Of a stretch of DNA of 39,339 nucleotides, positions 6,195-14,856 are shown one piece after another. A program made the translations under genes and the position numbers. The first letter of the stretch is position 1, and the number at the start of each line of letters is the position of its first letter. Below the pieces are notes generated by a model, which was not told the origin of the DNA, did no database searches, and saw only the letters and a list, made by a program, of their open reading frames with translations. Source of the DNA: Sulfurovum sp. (GTDB lineage Bacteria > Campylobacterota > Campylobacteria > Campylobacterales > Sulfurovaceae); NCBI GenBank assembly GCA_027012955.1, contig JALUYL010000075.1:1-39339 (forward strand), given 5' to 3'.

Positions 6195-7109
6195 TTATTT
6201 TTTACTCTTACTTGACGGACGGTTAAACCTGATATAGACAGATAGACTCACTAATAAAAAAGAAACACCCGTAATAAGATACACGGCATACTCAAGCTTA
6301 GCAGGGTCAGTCAATGCAAACTTGAAGACAAGCATAAGTGCTTCTATAGAAAGGGCGATAATGATGGAGCCTAAGAAACGTATCATCGTTTGGTGTCCTT
6401 CACCTGCTCCATTCTTCTTTTCTTTTCCTAAAACTTCTTCTTCAAAAATGGCTTTCACCAAATCAAAAATAGCTAAAGAGAGTGTCAATAGGATGGTTGC
6501 TTTAAACATTTCGTTGATGTCTATCGCCATTAAGTCAATACCAAAATGCATAAAAGAGATAATACCTTTAATAAACAGAAGTAATGACACCGCTGCTAAC
6601 GCGATGGAAAATGATGTGTATGCCACTTTGCTCAATGCTCCTGCAAAAGAATCAACAGAAGATGGGTGTACCATACGCAAGATATTGGCAAGTGAGATAT
6701 CGACACAGATAATACACAGAAGATTGTCCTCTTCATCATATATAGGGAAAGAGGATGTTACTACCATCGTATTACTCACATACGATGGGTATGGGTCAGT
6801 CAAGGTACAACGATGGTCTTTGATGGTTTTATAGTAATAGGCTCTGTCACTTCTATCTTCGCCTTTTCCTATGCCCGCCAACCTTTTATTTTTAGAAATA
6901 TTATCTACGATTTGTACACCATTGCTGTCTAAAGCATAAACAGCTTCTGCTTTAGCGATGCTATCATTTAAACCATCGAGCTTAGCAAGTACGGTAGTGA
7001 TATCCCCCGTTTTAATCGTTTGGGAGATATTTCTTCCCATGATATAGCAAAGATACGCTCTTGCTTTTACCCGTATTTGGGCATATTCTTTTATTTCTTG
7101 TATTTGCAT
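6195..7109 (-). CDS. PDC-sensor membrane protein without output domain
   Basis: A 304-aa protein. Residues ~1-150 are a PDC/Cache-type sensor: VYALDSNGVQIVDNIS, then DRAYYYKTIKDHRCTLTDPY and MVVTSSFPIYDEEDNLLCIICVDISL are the typical strand motifs. About four membrane helices follow (residues ~165-185, 200-220, 245-265 and 275-295). No HAMP, kinase, GGDEF or chemotaxis domain follows. The sensor precedes the first membrane helix and no signal peptide is obvious, so its side of the membrane is uncertain. Shine-Dalgarno AAGGAG is seven bases before the ATG. It heads the HAD-DUF445 operon. Confidence 0.75.
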   Translation of the reverse strand: MQIQEIKEYAQIRVKARAYLCYIMGRNISQTIKTGDITTVLAKLDGLNDSIAKAEAVYALDSNGVQIVDNISKNKRLAGIGKGEDRSDRAYYYKTIKDHRCTLTDPYPSYVSNTMVVTSSFPIYDEEDNLLCIICVDISLANILRMVHPSSVDSFAGALSKVAYTSFSIALAAVSLLLFIKGIISFMHFGIDLMAIDINEMFKATILLTLSLAIFDLVKAIFEEEVLGKEKKNGAGEGHQTMIRFLGSIIIALSIEALMLVFKFALTDPAKLEYAVYLITGVSFLLVSLSVYIRFNRPSSKSKK

Positions 7110-7140
7110 GATTTCTCCTTAATTATTTATATTTATTATA

Positions 7141-7956
7141 CTATTTAATCTTGCCTAAAACATCTGCAAATGAAACTTTTTGGTTAATAGCGACTTCAGG
7201 GAAGATACTCCCTTTTTTTGAAAAAGTTAAAATGGTAGACCCCATCTCAAACCAACCGAACATCTCTCCACGTTCTAGCCATAAATCTTCATACTCATAA
7301 TGTCTTGGTTCTCTTATCTCTGAATTTGTTTGGACATTGGGTTCAAAAGTAACTATCATCTTTCCGACATTAAGCGCACCGACTAGCACTAAAACCTGAC
7401 ATCTCCCCTTTTTGTCTTTACACTCTAAAATCACACGTTCATTTTCTATAAACAAATCTTTTTTGTTACGCAACAAAGGAAAGTTCACAGGGTAAAGCTT
7501 CCCTGGTATGTGTGTTAGGGAAAGTACTTGTAAATCCATCGGCATATGGTAACGGTGATAATCTTTAGGTGAGAGGTAAAAGTTGATAAACTCACCACCC
7601 TCTACTTTTGCTACAGCATCTTTATGATGTTCCCCAAAAAGATTTTCAATGTTATAGCTCATACCTTTTATCTGGTAGGCTTTGCCATCGGTGATGGTAC
7701 CTGCATCGGTGATGAGTGCATCCACACCTGAAAGTAGTTTACTTTTACCCTCAGGTATGACTCTTGGTACTTCAAAAGCCCTTGTAAAAAGTTTGTTCAG
7801 CGTTTTGTAGCTACTTGGTTCTCTAAACTCTGACATATCAAGTCCCATGAGTTTTACATAGCTTGCATTGATAATATGTTGAATGATAGAGGGGAATTCT
7901 TTAGAAGCAAATTTGCCAAAACCTGAAGAGAGTATAGATGTAAAATGTTTAGACAT
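7141..7956 (-). CDS. psd: phosphatidylserine decarboxylase
   Basis: A 271-aa pyruvoyl enzyme converting phosphatidylserine to phosphatidylethanolamine at the inner membrane. The proenzyme self-cleavage site is G239-S240 in FEMGSTILTF, where the Ser becomes the pyruvoyl group. The conserved SGVDALITDAGTI segment carries the triad Asp, and FYLSPKDYHRYHMPMD has the His motif. Length fits the short bacterial type. The start has AGGAAAG upstream. It is divergent from the exonuclease gene at 8037. Confidence 0.93.
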   Translation of the reverse strand: MSKHFTSILSSGFGKFASKEFPSIIQHIINASYVKLMGLDMSEFREPSSYKTLNKLFTRAFEVPRVIPEGKSKLLSGVDALITDAGTITDGKAYQIKGMSYNIENLFGEHHKDAVAKVEGGEFINFYLSPKDYHRYHMPMDLQVLSLTHIPGKLYPVNFPLLRNKKDLFIENERVILECKDKKGRCQVLVLVGALNVGKMIVTFEPNVQTNSEIREPRHYEYEDLWLERGEMFGWFEMGSTILTFSKKGSIFPEVAINQKVSFADVLGKIK

Positions 7957-8036
7957 AGGCTTTCCTGAGTTAAAATAGTTTGTATTATATCAAAAATAGG
8001 ATATTATCTTTTTAATTTATTACAGGAGTGAAGCAT

Positions 8037-8777
8037 ATGGCGAAATATATATTATTTGATACAGAAACCACAGGTGCTGGAGAAAAAGACCGCATTATAC
8101 AAGTAGGTGCTATGATAGTGCATGGCAGAGATGAGATAGAAGTGTATGATGAACTCTGTTTGGCTGACGTACCCATAACCATCGAAGCGATGGAAGTGCA
8201 TAACATCACGCCCGATGTTATAGAAAACCAGCCACCCTACGCAGAGCTAAACTTCAGCAAAAAACTCCTTGAGTTTAATCAGCCAGAGAACTACCTTATA
8301 GCCCATAATATCTCTTTTGATTTGAGCATGGTAGAAAAAGAGGGATTTGAAAACCACTATACCCTCATCGACACCCTACGCTGTGCGAAACACCTCCTAC
8401 CTGACAGTCCTTCACATAGATTACAGTACTTGCGTTATGCTTTAGAGCTTTACAAAACAGAGGGAGCAGAAGCAGCCACATTAGGCATTACCATCAAGGC
8501 ACATGATGCTATCGGTGATGTTTTGGTTATGAAGCTGTTACTCTCAGAACTGGTAAAACGTACACAAGCGAAGTTCCAAGGGGAAAACCCTATGAAAAAA
8601 CTGGAAGAACTCACCCAAACACCAGTACTCATAAAAACATTTAAATTTGGAAAATACAAAGACAGAGAGATAGCAGAGATAGTTAAAGCAGACAGTGGCT
8701 ACATCAACTGGATGAAAAACAATATGGATTTAGATGAAGATATGCGCTTTACTTTAGAGCATTACCTTGCTATGTGA
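8037..8777 (+). CDS. DnaQ-like 3'-5' exonuclease with C-terminal DUF3820-like domain
   Basis: A 246-aa protein from ATG 8037, which has AGGAGTG just upstream; a GTG three codons earlier overlaps that ribosome site. The N-terminal DEDDh exonuclease has FDTETTGAG (motif I), LIAHNISFDLSMVEKEG (motif II) and IKAHDAIGDVLVM (motif III, H-x4-D). The C-terminal ~50 residues, FKFGKYKDREIAEIV and YINWMKNNMDLDED, match the DUF3820-type tail found fused to such exonucleases. It is likely a repair or nucleic-acid-processing enzyme rather than the replicative proofreading subunit. It converges with the CZB gene. Confidence 0.85.
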   Translation: MAKYILFDTETTGAGEKDRIIQVGAMIVHGRDEIEVYDELCLADVPITIEAMEVHNITPDVIENQPPYAELNFSKKLLEFNQPENYLIAHNISFDLSMVEKEGFENHYTLIDTLRCAKHLLPDSPSHRLQYLRYALELYKTEGAEAATLGITIKAHDAIGDVLVMKLLLSELVKRTQAKFQGENPMKKLEELTQTPVLIKTFKFGKYKDREIAEIVKADSGYINWMKNNMDLDEDMRFTLEHYLAM

Positions 8778-8835
8778 TGCTTCTTGGTAATGCTCTTTGG
8801 TAATATGTTTTTCGAGTACTCAAAGAAGTGACAAG

Positions 8836-9297
8836 CTAGATAGAAGAAATCTCTTCGTCAGCTACCACGTTAATGCGTCTTTCCATCACGTTAAGTGCGT
8901 TCACTAGCTCTTTGGAGATAGCTTCCATCTCATCAAAATATGTTTTAGCCAAGGCTTGGTCTTCTTCACTTACTTTTTTCTTTTTACCAAACACTTTCGC
9001 GAAAAAGCTCTTTTTTTCTAAATCATAATAAATTTTATAAATATTCAAATACACATCATGCAGTTTAAAGTGCAAGTTTTCTATCTCTTGCATGCTTTCT
9101 GGAGGATTGTTACGAATGTCATTGAGACGTTGCCCCTCTGCGTAGAACCATTGACCAAATTGACATTCAGTTGAGTTTACAGGTATAGAGGTTTCGTTGA
9201 TCGTAAAGCCTTCTATAAGAAGTTTGGCACGTTGTACCCAAGATATATGTGCTGCCTTCGCTGCACGCAGTTGACCCAATATCTCTTCTTTATTCAT
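8836..9297 (-). CDS. stand-alone CZB (chemoreceptor zinc-binding) domain protein
   Basis: A 153-aa soluble protein. The CZB zinc ligands are visible: H17 in AAHISWVQ, C45 in STECQFGQWFY, and H76 and H80 in LHFKLHDVY. CZB domains usually sit at the end of chemoreceptors or in diguanylate cyclases and sense zinc or oxidants such as HOCl. Here the domain stands alone with a basic linker (KVFGKKKKVSEED) and a C-terminal helix. No receptor is next to it, so it may act as a diffusible adaptor or sensor. Shine-Dalgarno AAGGA is present. Confidence 0.85.
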   Translation of the reverse strand: MNKEEILGQLRAAKAAHISWVQRAKLLIEGFTINETSIPVNSTECQFGQWFYAEGQRLNDIRNNPPESMQEIENLHFKLHDVYLNIYKIYYDLEKKSFFAKVFGKKKKVSEEDQALAKTYFDEMEAISKELVNALNVMERRINVVADEEISSI

Positions 9298-9373
9298 AAA
9301 TTGTCCTTAATACATAAATATAAGTAAATAGTATCTACAAGTCCATTACATTTCGTTGAAAAAAGATACGCTT

Positions 9374-11638
9374 TTACTTTAGCTTCTCATTCACAAGCTG
9401 ATTCACCACTTGTGGATTTGCTTTTCCCCCTGTGGATTTAAGTACTTGTCCTACAAAGAAACCTAAGAGTTTTGTATTCCCTGCTTTAAACTTTTCTACA
9501 TTGTCTGGGTTTTTAGCGATGACCTCATCTATGATAGGAGAAATAACAGCAGGGTCACTTATCTGAATAAGCCCTTTGGTTTCAACAATGTCTCTTGGGT
9601 TTTCTCCAGATTTGACCATCTCTTCAAATACCTGTTTGGCTATTTTACTTGAAATCGTCTCATCATCAAGCATTTTTACAAGCTGTGCTATCTGCTTTGC
9701 AGTAAACTTTAACGTATTCACGTCTTTCTCTTTGAGCTCTCTGGCTACATCGTTGGCTACAATATTGGCTAGGTTTACAGGAGAGTCAAGTTCCCTTAGT
9801 GCCTCATCGTAAAATGCTGAAAGTTTTTCATCTCTTGCCAAAATATCAGCGACCATACCATTGAGTTTAAGCGTATTTGTATATCTGTCAAATAGTGCCT
9901 GTTCAGCTTCACTCATAGGTACTACTTCACCATCAACTTGTACTTTTTTCACTTGTGCTTTAGACTCACGTTTTGGTGCTTTTTTCTTCTTACCCCAAGA
10001 GTCTTTGAGTCCAACGATTTTATTGAACACAGGTTTTTCATCGGTATAGTCGATAGGGTCCGCATAAAAATACCCTTCCCTCTCAAACTGAAATCTCTCG
10101 TCAGGTTTTTCAGTCACAACAGCAGGCTCTACCAATGCATTTTTGATGACTTTTAAAGAGTCTGGGTTAATGTCTTCTATACCTTCTGGTGCCTCGCAGG
10201 CAAAAAGTCTGTCGTAAAGTCTTACTTCTACCTCTTTATGTGCCTTGGCATCTACCCACTGAATGGCACTTTTTACTTTTATGCCACTCGTGTCTGAACC
10301 ACTTTTAGAGTCAGGATGGTATTCTGCTTTTATCTCTACAACAGTCCCATTTGCATCTTTGAGGATTTCCTTGCAAGTGATAATATAGGCATGTTTGAGT
10401 CTCACAGGTTGTTCAGGTGTCAGACGGAAATAGCCTTTTGGAGGGACTTCCATAAAGTCAGCTCTGTCTATATAAATCTCTTTTGAGAAAGGAAGTTTTC
10501 TTGACCCCTCTTTAGGTACATCCTCTGGGTAGTATGAAGCATCAAGTTCCTCGCATTTCTTATTATGAACACCTTCATAGTTTGTGAGTGTCACTTTAAG
10601 TGGGTCAAGTACACACATCACACGTGGTACCTTTTTGTTCAAATCATCTCTAATAGAAAACTCAAGTTGCGCCACATCTACCATAGAGTTTGCTTTGGCG
10701 ATACCAATGCTGTCACAGAAGTTTAAAATAGACTCTGGCGTATAGCCTTTTCTTCTGTATCCTGCTATGGTAGGCAAACGAGGGTCATCCCAGCCATTTA
10801 CAACACCACTCTCTACCAATTCTAAAAGCTTTCTTTTACTCATAACAGTATAGTTGATGCCAAGCCTTGCAAACTCATGCTGATAAGGACGAGGTGGTTC
10901 AAGCCCAAGGGTATCGAGTACCCAGTTATAGATGTCACGGTTGTTTTCAAATTCCAAAGTACAAATAGAGTGTGTCACCCCTTCTATATAGTCAGAAAGA
11001 CAATGCGCAAAGTCATACATAGGGTAGATAGCCCACGCATCCCCTGCTCTAAAATGGTGCGCATGACGTATGCGGTACATAAGAGGATCTCTCATCTTCA
11101 TGTTAGCGGCACTCATATCTATCTTCGCACGGAGTATGTGTTCACCCTCTTTAAATTCTCCATTTTTCATACGTTCAAAAAGGTCTAGGTTTTCTTCTAC
11201 AGAACGCTGGGCATATTTACTACGCTTACCTGCTTCGGTTACTGTACCACGGAGTTCACGCATTTCTTCTTCGTTTGTACTGTCCACATAGGCTTTTCCC
11301 ATTTTTATAAGTTCTATAGCATATGCATGTATTTGAGGAAAATAGTCAGAAGTAAAACGTACAGAGTTATCCCATTCAAACCCAAGCCACTGAACAGCAT
11401 CTTTGAGTGCTTCTACGTATTTGGTGTCTTCAGTGGTGGGGTTGGTGTCGTCCATTCTAAGGTTACAATGCCCTTTGTAATCACGGGCGATACCAAAGTT
11501 AATAGCGATGGATTTGGCATGTCCAATATGTGGAAACCCATTAGGCTCAGGAGGAAACCGTGTAACAATCTCTTGATACTTCCCTGCTTTTAAATCCTCT
11601 TCAACTATGGTACGTAAAAAATCTTTGTGTTCGCTCAT
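9374..11638 (-). CDS. glnS: glutaminyl-tRNA synthetase with C-terminal YqeY domain
   Basis: A 754-aa class Ic synthetase charging tRNA-Gln directly with glutamine. The HIGH motif is at residues 37-40 (PHIGHAKS) and the KMSKS-type motif is VMSKRKL near residue 268. A GlnRS anticodon-binding beta-barrel follows to about residue 555 (ending FNKIVGLKDSWGKKKK). The last ~180 residues (ANIVANDVARELKEKD to the end) are a GatB/YqeY tail, known to aid tRNA binding in Deinococcus GlnRS. This shows the organism can make Gln-tRNA-Gln without the GluRS2-GatCAB route typical of Campylobacterota, which matters for the degenerate GluRS at 13328. Confidence 0.95.
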   Translation of the reverse strand: MSEHKDFLRTIVEEDLKAGKYQEIVTRFPPEPNGFPHIGHAKSIAINFGIARDYKGHCNLRMDDTNPTTEDTKYVEALKDAVQWLGFEWDNSVRFTSDYFPQIHAYAIELIKMGKAYVDSTNEEEMRELRGTVTEAGKRSKYAQRSVEENLDLFERMKNGEFKEGEHILRAKIDMSAANMKMRDPLMYRIRHAHHFRAGDAWAIYPMYDFAHCLSDYIEGVTHSICTLEFENNRDIYNWVLDTLGLEPPRPYQHEFARLGINYTVMSKRKLLELVESGVVNGWDDPRLPTIAGYRRKGYTPESILNFCDSIGIAKANSMVDVAQLEFSIRDDLNKKVPRVMCVLDPLKVTLTNYEGVHNKKCEELDASYYPEDVPKEGSRKLPFSKEIYIDRADFMEVPPKGYFRLTPEQPVRLKHAYIITCKEILKDANGTVVEIKAEYHPDSKSGSDTSGIKVKSAIQWVDAKAHKEVEVRLYDRLFACEAPEGIEDINPDSLKVIKNALVEPAVVTEKPDERFQFEREGYFYADPIDYTDEKPVFNKIVGLKDSWGKKKKAPKRESKAQVKKVQVDGEVVPMSEAEQALFDRYTNTLKLNGMVADILARDEKLSAFYDEALRELDSPVNLANIVANDVARELKEKDVNTLKFTAKQIAQLVKMLDDETISSKIAKQVFEEMVKSGENPRDIVETKGLIQISDPAVISPIIDEVIAKNPDNVEKFKAGNTKLLGFFVGQVLKSTGGKANPQVVNQLVNEKLK

Positions 11639-11667
11639 GATAATGTAACCTTTATATATATATGGCG

Positions 11668-11708
11668 TATTTTATCTAATTAGTGCTTGTCGTATCTTAG
11701 ATAAAATA
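11668..11708. terminator. 12-bp inverted repeat between glnS and the TA pair
   Basis: TATTTTATCTAA (11668-11679) and TTAGATAAAATA (11697-11708) are perfectly complementary around a 17-nt loop. It lies downstream of the reverse-strand toxin and ~30 bp upstream of glnS. It could terminate the TA transcript or act as a regulatory stem in front of glnS. It is A/T-rich and has no clear T-run. Confidence 0.4.
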
Positions 11709-11763
11709 ACAGTTGGCTTCACTCTAACGGCGTAGCAGTCAGTGTTATATCTTTTTGTTGTAT

Positions 11764-12042
11764 CTAACGCTTATTTTGGTTAAAGATATCTGCTATATTG
11801 ATAGTCTTTTGTTTATTATCCACTTTGTAAACTATTGTATAACCTTTGAAAATCATATCTCTTATATCTTCATCTTCAAAATATATAGATTTTCTGTATT
11901 TATAGGGAAAATGTGGTATTTCTTTTATCTGTTTGAAAAGTTCTTTCTTGAAGTTCTTGGAAGCTGAAATTTTATCTTCTGAGATATATTTAAAGATTGT
12001 TTCAAAATTGTTTTTAAACTCTGTATCCAGTTTAATTTGCAT
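11764..12042 (-). CDS. RelE/ParE-family toxin
   Basis: A 92-aa toxin starting at ATG 12042 (MQIKLDTEFKNN); an in-frame TTG at 12054 is an alternative with a similar weak ribosome site. The fold pattern is FKNNFETIFKYISEDKISASKNFKKEL, then IPHFPYKYRKSIYFEDEDIRDMIFKGYTIVYKVD and a terminal INIADIFNQNKR. This is the ParE/RelE core with the Y-K-V-D strand and the IFNQN tail of the RelE/ParE group. It overlaps the end of its antitoxin by 11 bp. Its sequence is only distantly like the toxin at 454, so it is a separate acquisition. Confidence 0.88.
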   Translation of the reverse strand: MQIKLDTEFKNNFETIFKYISEDKISASKNFKKELFKQIKEIPHFPYKYRKSIYFEDEDIRDMIFKGYTIVYKVDNKQKTINIADIFNQNKR

Positions 12043-12289
12043 ATTTATCTTCAAGTTCTTTTTCTAACTTATCCATTTTTATTTCAAAATCCTCAAAATT
12101 AGTTAATACTGATGGATTTTTATCCATTCTATTTATTATTTTGTGTAATTTATTTTGTCGTTCATAAAAATATGAATCAAGTTCTAAATTTTTATCTTTT
12201 GTAATTTGAATGCTATCTTTAAACTGCTCAAGCACAGTCATAACTTCTGATACTAAATTATCTTTAATTTTTATTGTTAGCGTTTGCAT
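12032..12289 (-). CDS. antitoxin of the RelE/ParE pair
   Basis: An 85-aa protein from ATG 12289, chosen because GGAG lies six bases upstream; a TTG four codons earlier overlaps that ribosome site. The N-terminal MQTLTIKIKDNLVSEVMTVLEQFKDSIQI is a strand-helix of the ribbon-helix-helix or VapB-like kind. The charged helical C-terminus (DFEIKMDKLEKELEDKYAN) would bind the toxin. There is no named family I can assign. Order and overlap with the toxin support the call. Confidence 0.75.
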   Translation of the reverse strand: MQTLTIKIKDNLVSEVMTVLEQFKDSIQITKDKNLELDSYFYERQNKLHKIINRMDKNPSVLTNFEDFEIKMDKLEKELEDKYAN

Positions 12290-12391
12290 GGCTAGCTCCA
12301 ATACTTCTATAATTTACTATCATTATATCAAAACTCTATAAATTTTGTATCTGCTTCACCTCATAAGAAGAAGAACTAATGCTCTTTAATT

Positions 12392-13168
12392 TTAATAATT
12401 AACCTCAATCAAATGCAACCCACGTGACTTCACTCTAGCACTAAGCTTTTCCTCTTTATGATTTTCTAGTGCATCACCAATATCATCCATGCTAATCTCA
12501 TTTCTCCCCAACGCAAACAAAGCACCAGCAATATACCGAACCATGTACCTCAAAAATCCCTCTCCCACTATTTTAAGACAGTAAACGTCATTGCCAAAGA
12601 CTTGAGGTTGGGTTTTTACTATCTCACAACTTACAACAGTCCGAAAAGTTAGAGTCATAGTGGTATCTCGTTTGGCAAAGCTATAAAAATCATGTTCTCC
12701 AACGAAGCGTTTACAGGCTTCTTGTATGCGTGCTATATCCAGTGGGATTGAAGCATTGGATGGAATATGTGCAATGGTGTCGTTAAGCATGGGGTTGTGG
12801 ATGCTGTTTATGCAAAAGTAGTAGTGGTACTCTTTACTTTTACTGTCTTTGTTTGGGTTAAATGCTAGGGTAGACGCTTCGCAGAGTAAAATGCGTATAT
12901 CATGGGGGAGAAGAGAGTTCATGCCAAGAAGAAGTTTGCCTGAGTCTATGACTAATGGGATGCTGACTTTTATCACCTGTCCTTGTGCATGCACCCCTGC
13001 GTCTGTTCTGCTTGCTGTGGCTATGGTGCAGTCTTTGGATTTGCATATTTTTTGTAGTACTTCATTGATGCTTGCCTGTATGGTAGGCTTTTGCTTGCCT
13101 TCACCTATGTCTTGCCAACCATAGTAGTGTGTACCTTTGTATGAAACTATGAGGCGATGATGGTACAT
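12392..13168 (-). CDS. truA: tRNA pseudouridine(38-40) synthase
   Basis: A 258-aa TruA, isomerising U38-U40 in the tRNA anticodon stem-loop. The catalytic Asp is D56 in ASRTDAGVHAQGQV. Other family segments are YHYYFCINSIHNPML, VGEHDFYSFAKR and GEGFLRYMVRYIAGAL. Length is normal. The Shine-Dalgarno AAAGGA lies upstream of the ATG at 13168. It is divergent from the GluRS-like gene at 13328. Confidence 0.95.
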   Translation of the reverse strand: MYHHRLIVSYKGTHYYGWQDIGEGKQKPTIQASINEVLQKICKSKDCTIATASRTDAGVHAQGQVIKVSIPLVIDSGKLLLGMNSLLPHDIRILLCEASTLAFNPNKDSKSKEYHYYFCINSIHNPMLNDTIAHIPSNASIPLDIARIQEACKRFVGEHDFYSFAKRDTTMTLTFRTVVSCEIVKTQPQVFGNDVYCLKIVGEGFLRYMVRYIAGALFALGRNEISMDDIGDALENHKEEKLSARVKSRGLHLIEVNY

Positions 13169-13327
13169 AAGTATGTCCTTTTATGCGGTTAGCTTTCAAC
13201 CAAGAGAGCTATAGGGTAGCCAATTTTGTAGCATTTTCACTTACATCTACGCTTCTCTTTGTGGGGTTAGAGGTTCCCTTCAGCAAATAATCCTATAATA
13301 GCATTAATATATTTTGGAGCTCAACAC

Positions 13328-14587
13328 ATGCTTAGATTTGCCCAGTCACCAACTCACGATATGAACATAGGTGACCTACGTATTGCTATACTTAATTACC
13401 TTGTCTCACAGCAACGTCATGAAAGTTTTACTATTTGTATTGATGATACAGATAAAGAAACTATGATAGAAGGTAAAGACACAGAAATCATGCAGATTTT
13501 AGAAAAGTTTGCACTTGTTCATGATACTGTTTTTCATCAAAGTGAACACCTGCATATGCATCAGACATTTGCCATTAAACTGCTAGAAGTTGGCAAAGTA
13601 TTTGTCTGTACCTGTAACGAAGAGCAAGAGCATTGTTCTGGTCACTGTGAAAATGTAGACAGATCAGAATATGCCAGACGGAAAGAGTCTGGAGAGCCTT
13701 TTGTACTCCGTATTAAAAAACCTACGGAAGCTATCGTCTATCATGATCTTATAAAAGGTGAAGTGAGCACTTCTCCTGATGAAGTGGGTGCCTTTGTCAT
13801 CTTACGTCAAGATGCATCTCCTACGCATGACTTTGCTTCAGCCTGTGATGATATGCTCTCAGGTGTGACTTACCTCATTCAAGAAGATAAAAATCAATTA
13901 CACACAGCCAAACAAAAACACATCAAAACTGCGTTAGGGTATGCAGAAGAGACAACGTATGCTCACCTACCAACATTACTCAATGATGATGATACTTTTT
14001 CTATAAAATGGCTCTTTGAAGAAGGCTTTCTTCCTGATGCAATTATCAACTACTTACTTTTACCAAGTATACCTATATTAAACAACGCTGATGCACCACA
14101 AAAGATATTTACCCTCCCCGAAGCCATAGCATGGTTTAAGGTTGAAAATATTTCTAACGATGCTGTGACATTTGACATTGAGAAATTACGTTTTATCAAC
14201 CGCGAGCACCTCAAAAACATGGATGATAAAGTACTCTCAACACTCTTTGGTTTTGCCGATGCAGACATAGGAAAACTTGCTAAACTTTACTTAGAAGAAG
14301 CCAGTACTCTAAAAGAGTTAAAAGCCAAAATAGAACCTATCTTTGCACCAAAAGACTTTCAAAGTACCTATAGTGACCAAATGCGCACGATGGAAACGCT
14401 CATACAAAATGCACCTATGTTTCATAGCTACAGTGACTTTGAAGCTGACCTACTACAGAAGTCTGGGCTCACGGGAAAAAACTTTTTTATCGCACTAAGA
14501 CTTCTACTTACTGGGGCAGAACATGGGCCTGAACTCTCAGACATCTACCCACACATTAAACCTTACATATTGGAGATTGCATCATGA
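13328..14587 (+). CDS. degenerate glutamyl-tRNA synthetase paralogue lacking HIGH and KMSKS
   Basis: A 419-aa protein of clear GluRS descent (FAxSPT start, CTCNEEQEHCSGHC zinc-binding-type region, LRIKKP, FAS-DDML, KQKHIKTALGY, LFEEGFLPDAIINYLL). Three catalytic signatures are altered. The usual G-x-x-H-I-G reads H10-D-M-N13-I-G15, so the HIGH His is Asn. The conserved IRGEDH reads IQEDKN at 184-189. The KMSKR loop is absent: after LLN219 the sequence goes DDDTFSIKWLF, about eight residues short. The frame is otherwise intact with a proper ribosome site (GGAG) and a -10 TATAAT at 13294-13299. Campylobacterota usually have GluRS2 to make Glu-tRNA-Gln; with GlnRS at 9374 this role is dispensable. 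It may be non-catalytic or repurposed, and retains coupling to yggT (4-bp overlap). Confidence 0.85.
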   Translation: MLRFAQSPTHDMNIGDLRIAILNYLVSQQRHESFTICIDDTDKETMIEGKDTEIMQILEKFALVHDTVFHQSEHLHMHQTFAIKLLEVGKVFVCTCNEEQEHCSGHCENVDRSEYARRKESGEPFVLRIKKPTEAIVYHDLIKGEVSTSPDEVGAFVILRQDASPTHDFASACDDMLSGVTYLIQEDKNQLHTAKQKHIKTALGYAEETTYAHLPTLLNDDDTFSIKWLFEEGFLPDAIINYLLLPSIPILNNADAPQKIFTLPEAIAWFKVENISNDAVTFDIEKLRFINREHLKNMDDKVLSTLFGFADADIGKLAKLYLEEASTLKELKAKIEPIFAPKDFQSTYSDQMRTMETLIQNAPMFHSYSDFEADLLQKSGLTGKNFFIALRLLLTGAEHGPELSDIYPHIKPYILEIAS

Positions 14588-14850
14588 TTATTGAACTTTA
14601 TTATCTTATTAGAAGTATTGGAACGCTTTATATCTGGATTATTATTATCGCTTCTTTTTTAAGCTTTGTGCGCCCTGATCCTTATAATCCTATTGTTCAG
14701 GTACTGACACGTCTAACAGAACCAGCATTTGCGTTTATACGTAAAAAACTACCTTTTGTAGTAATGTCAGGTATTGACCTTTCCCCTCTTGTGATTATCT
14801 TTGGTTTACAATTTATAGATATCATTGTTAGAAATTTACTTGTCGGATAG
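14584..14850 (+). CDS. yggT: YggT-family membrane protein
   Basis: An 88-aa protein with two membrane helices (residues ~6-25 and ~63-83). Between them is the YggT signature LSFVRPDPYNPIVQVLTRLTEPAFAFIRKKLP. YggT/Ycf19 proteins act in membrane or cell-division-related and osmotic functions, with the molecular role unclear. The ATG overlaps the stop of the GluRS-like gene by 4 bp, and the transglycosylase starts 6 bp later, so the three form one operon. Confidence 0.9.
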   Translation: MIIELYYLIRSIGTLYIWIIIIASFLSFVRPDPYNPIVQVLTRLTEPAFAFIRKKLPFVVMSGIDLSPLVIIFGLQFIDIIVRNLLVG

Positions 14851-14856
14851 GTATTG

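Noticed and set aside
11070-11291. Forward frames inside glnS
   Set aside because: They are shadows of the long synthetase gene and have no promoter or ribosome site.
13169-13327. Possible tRNA gene in the truA-GluRS gap
   Set aside because: No cloverleaf with acceptor and T arms can be formed; only a TATAAT at 13294-13299 stands out.
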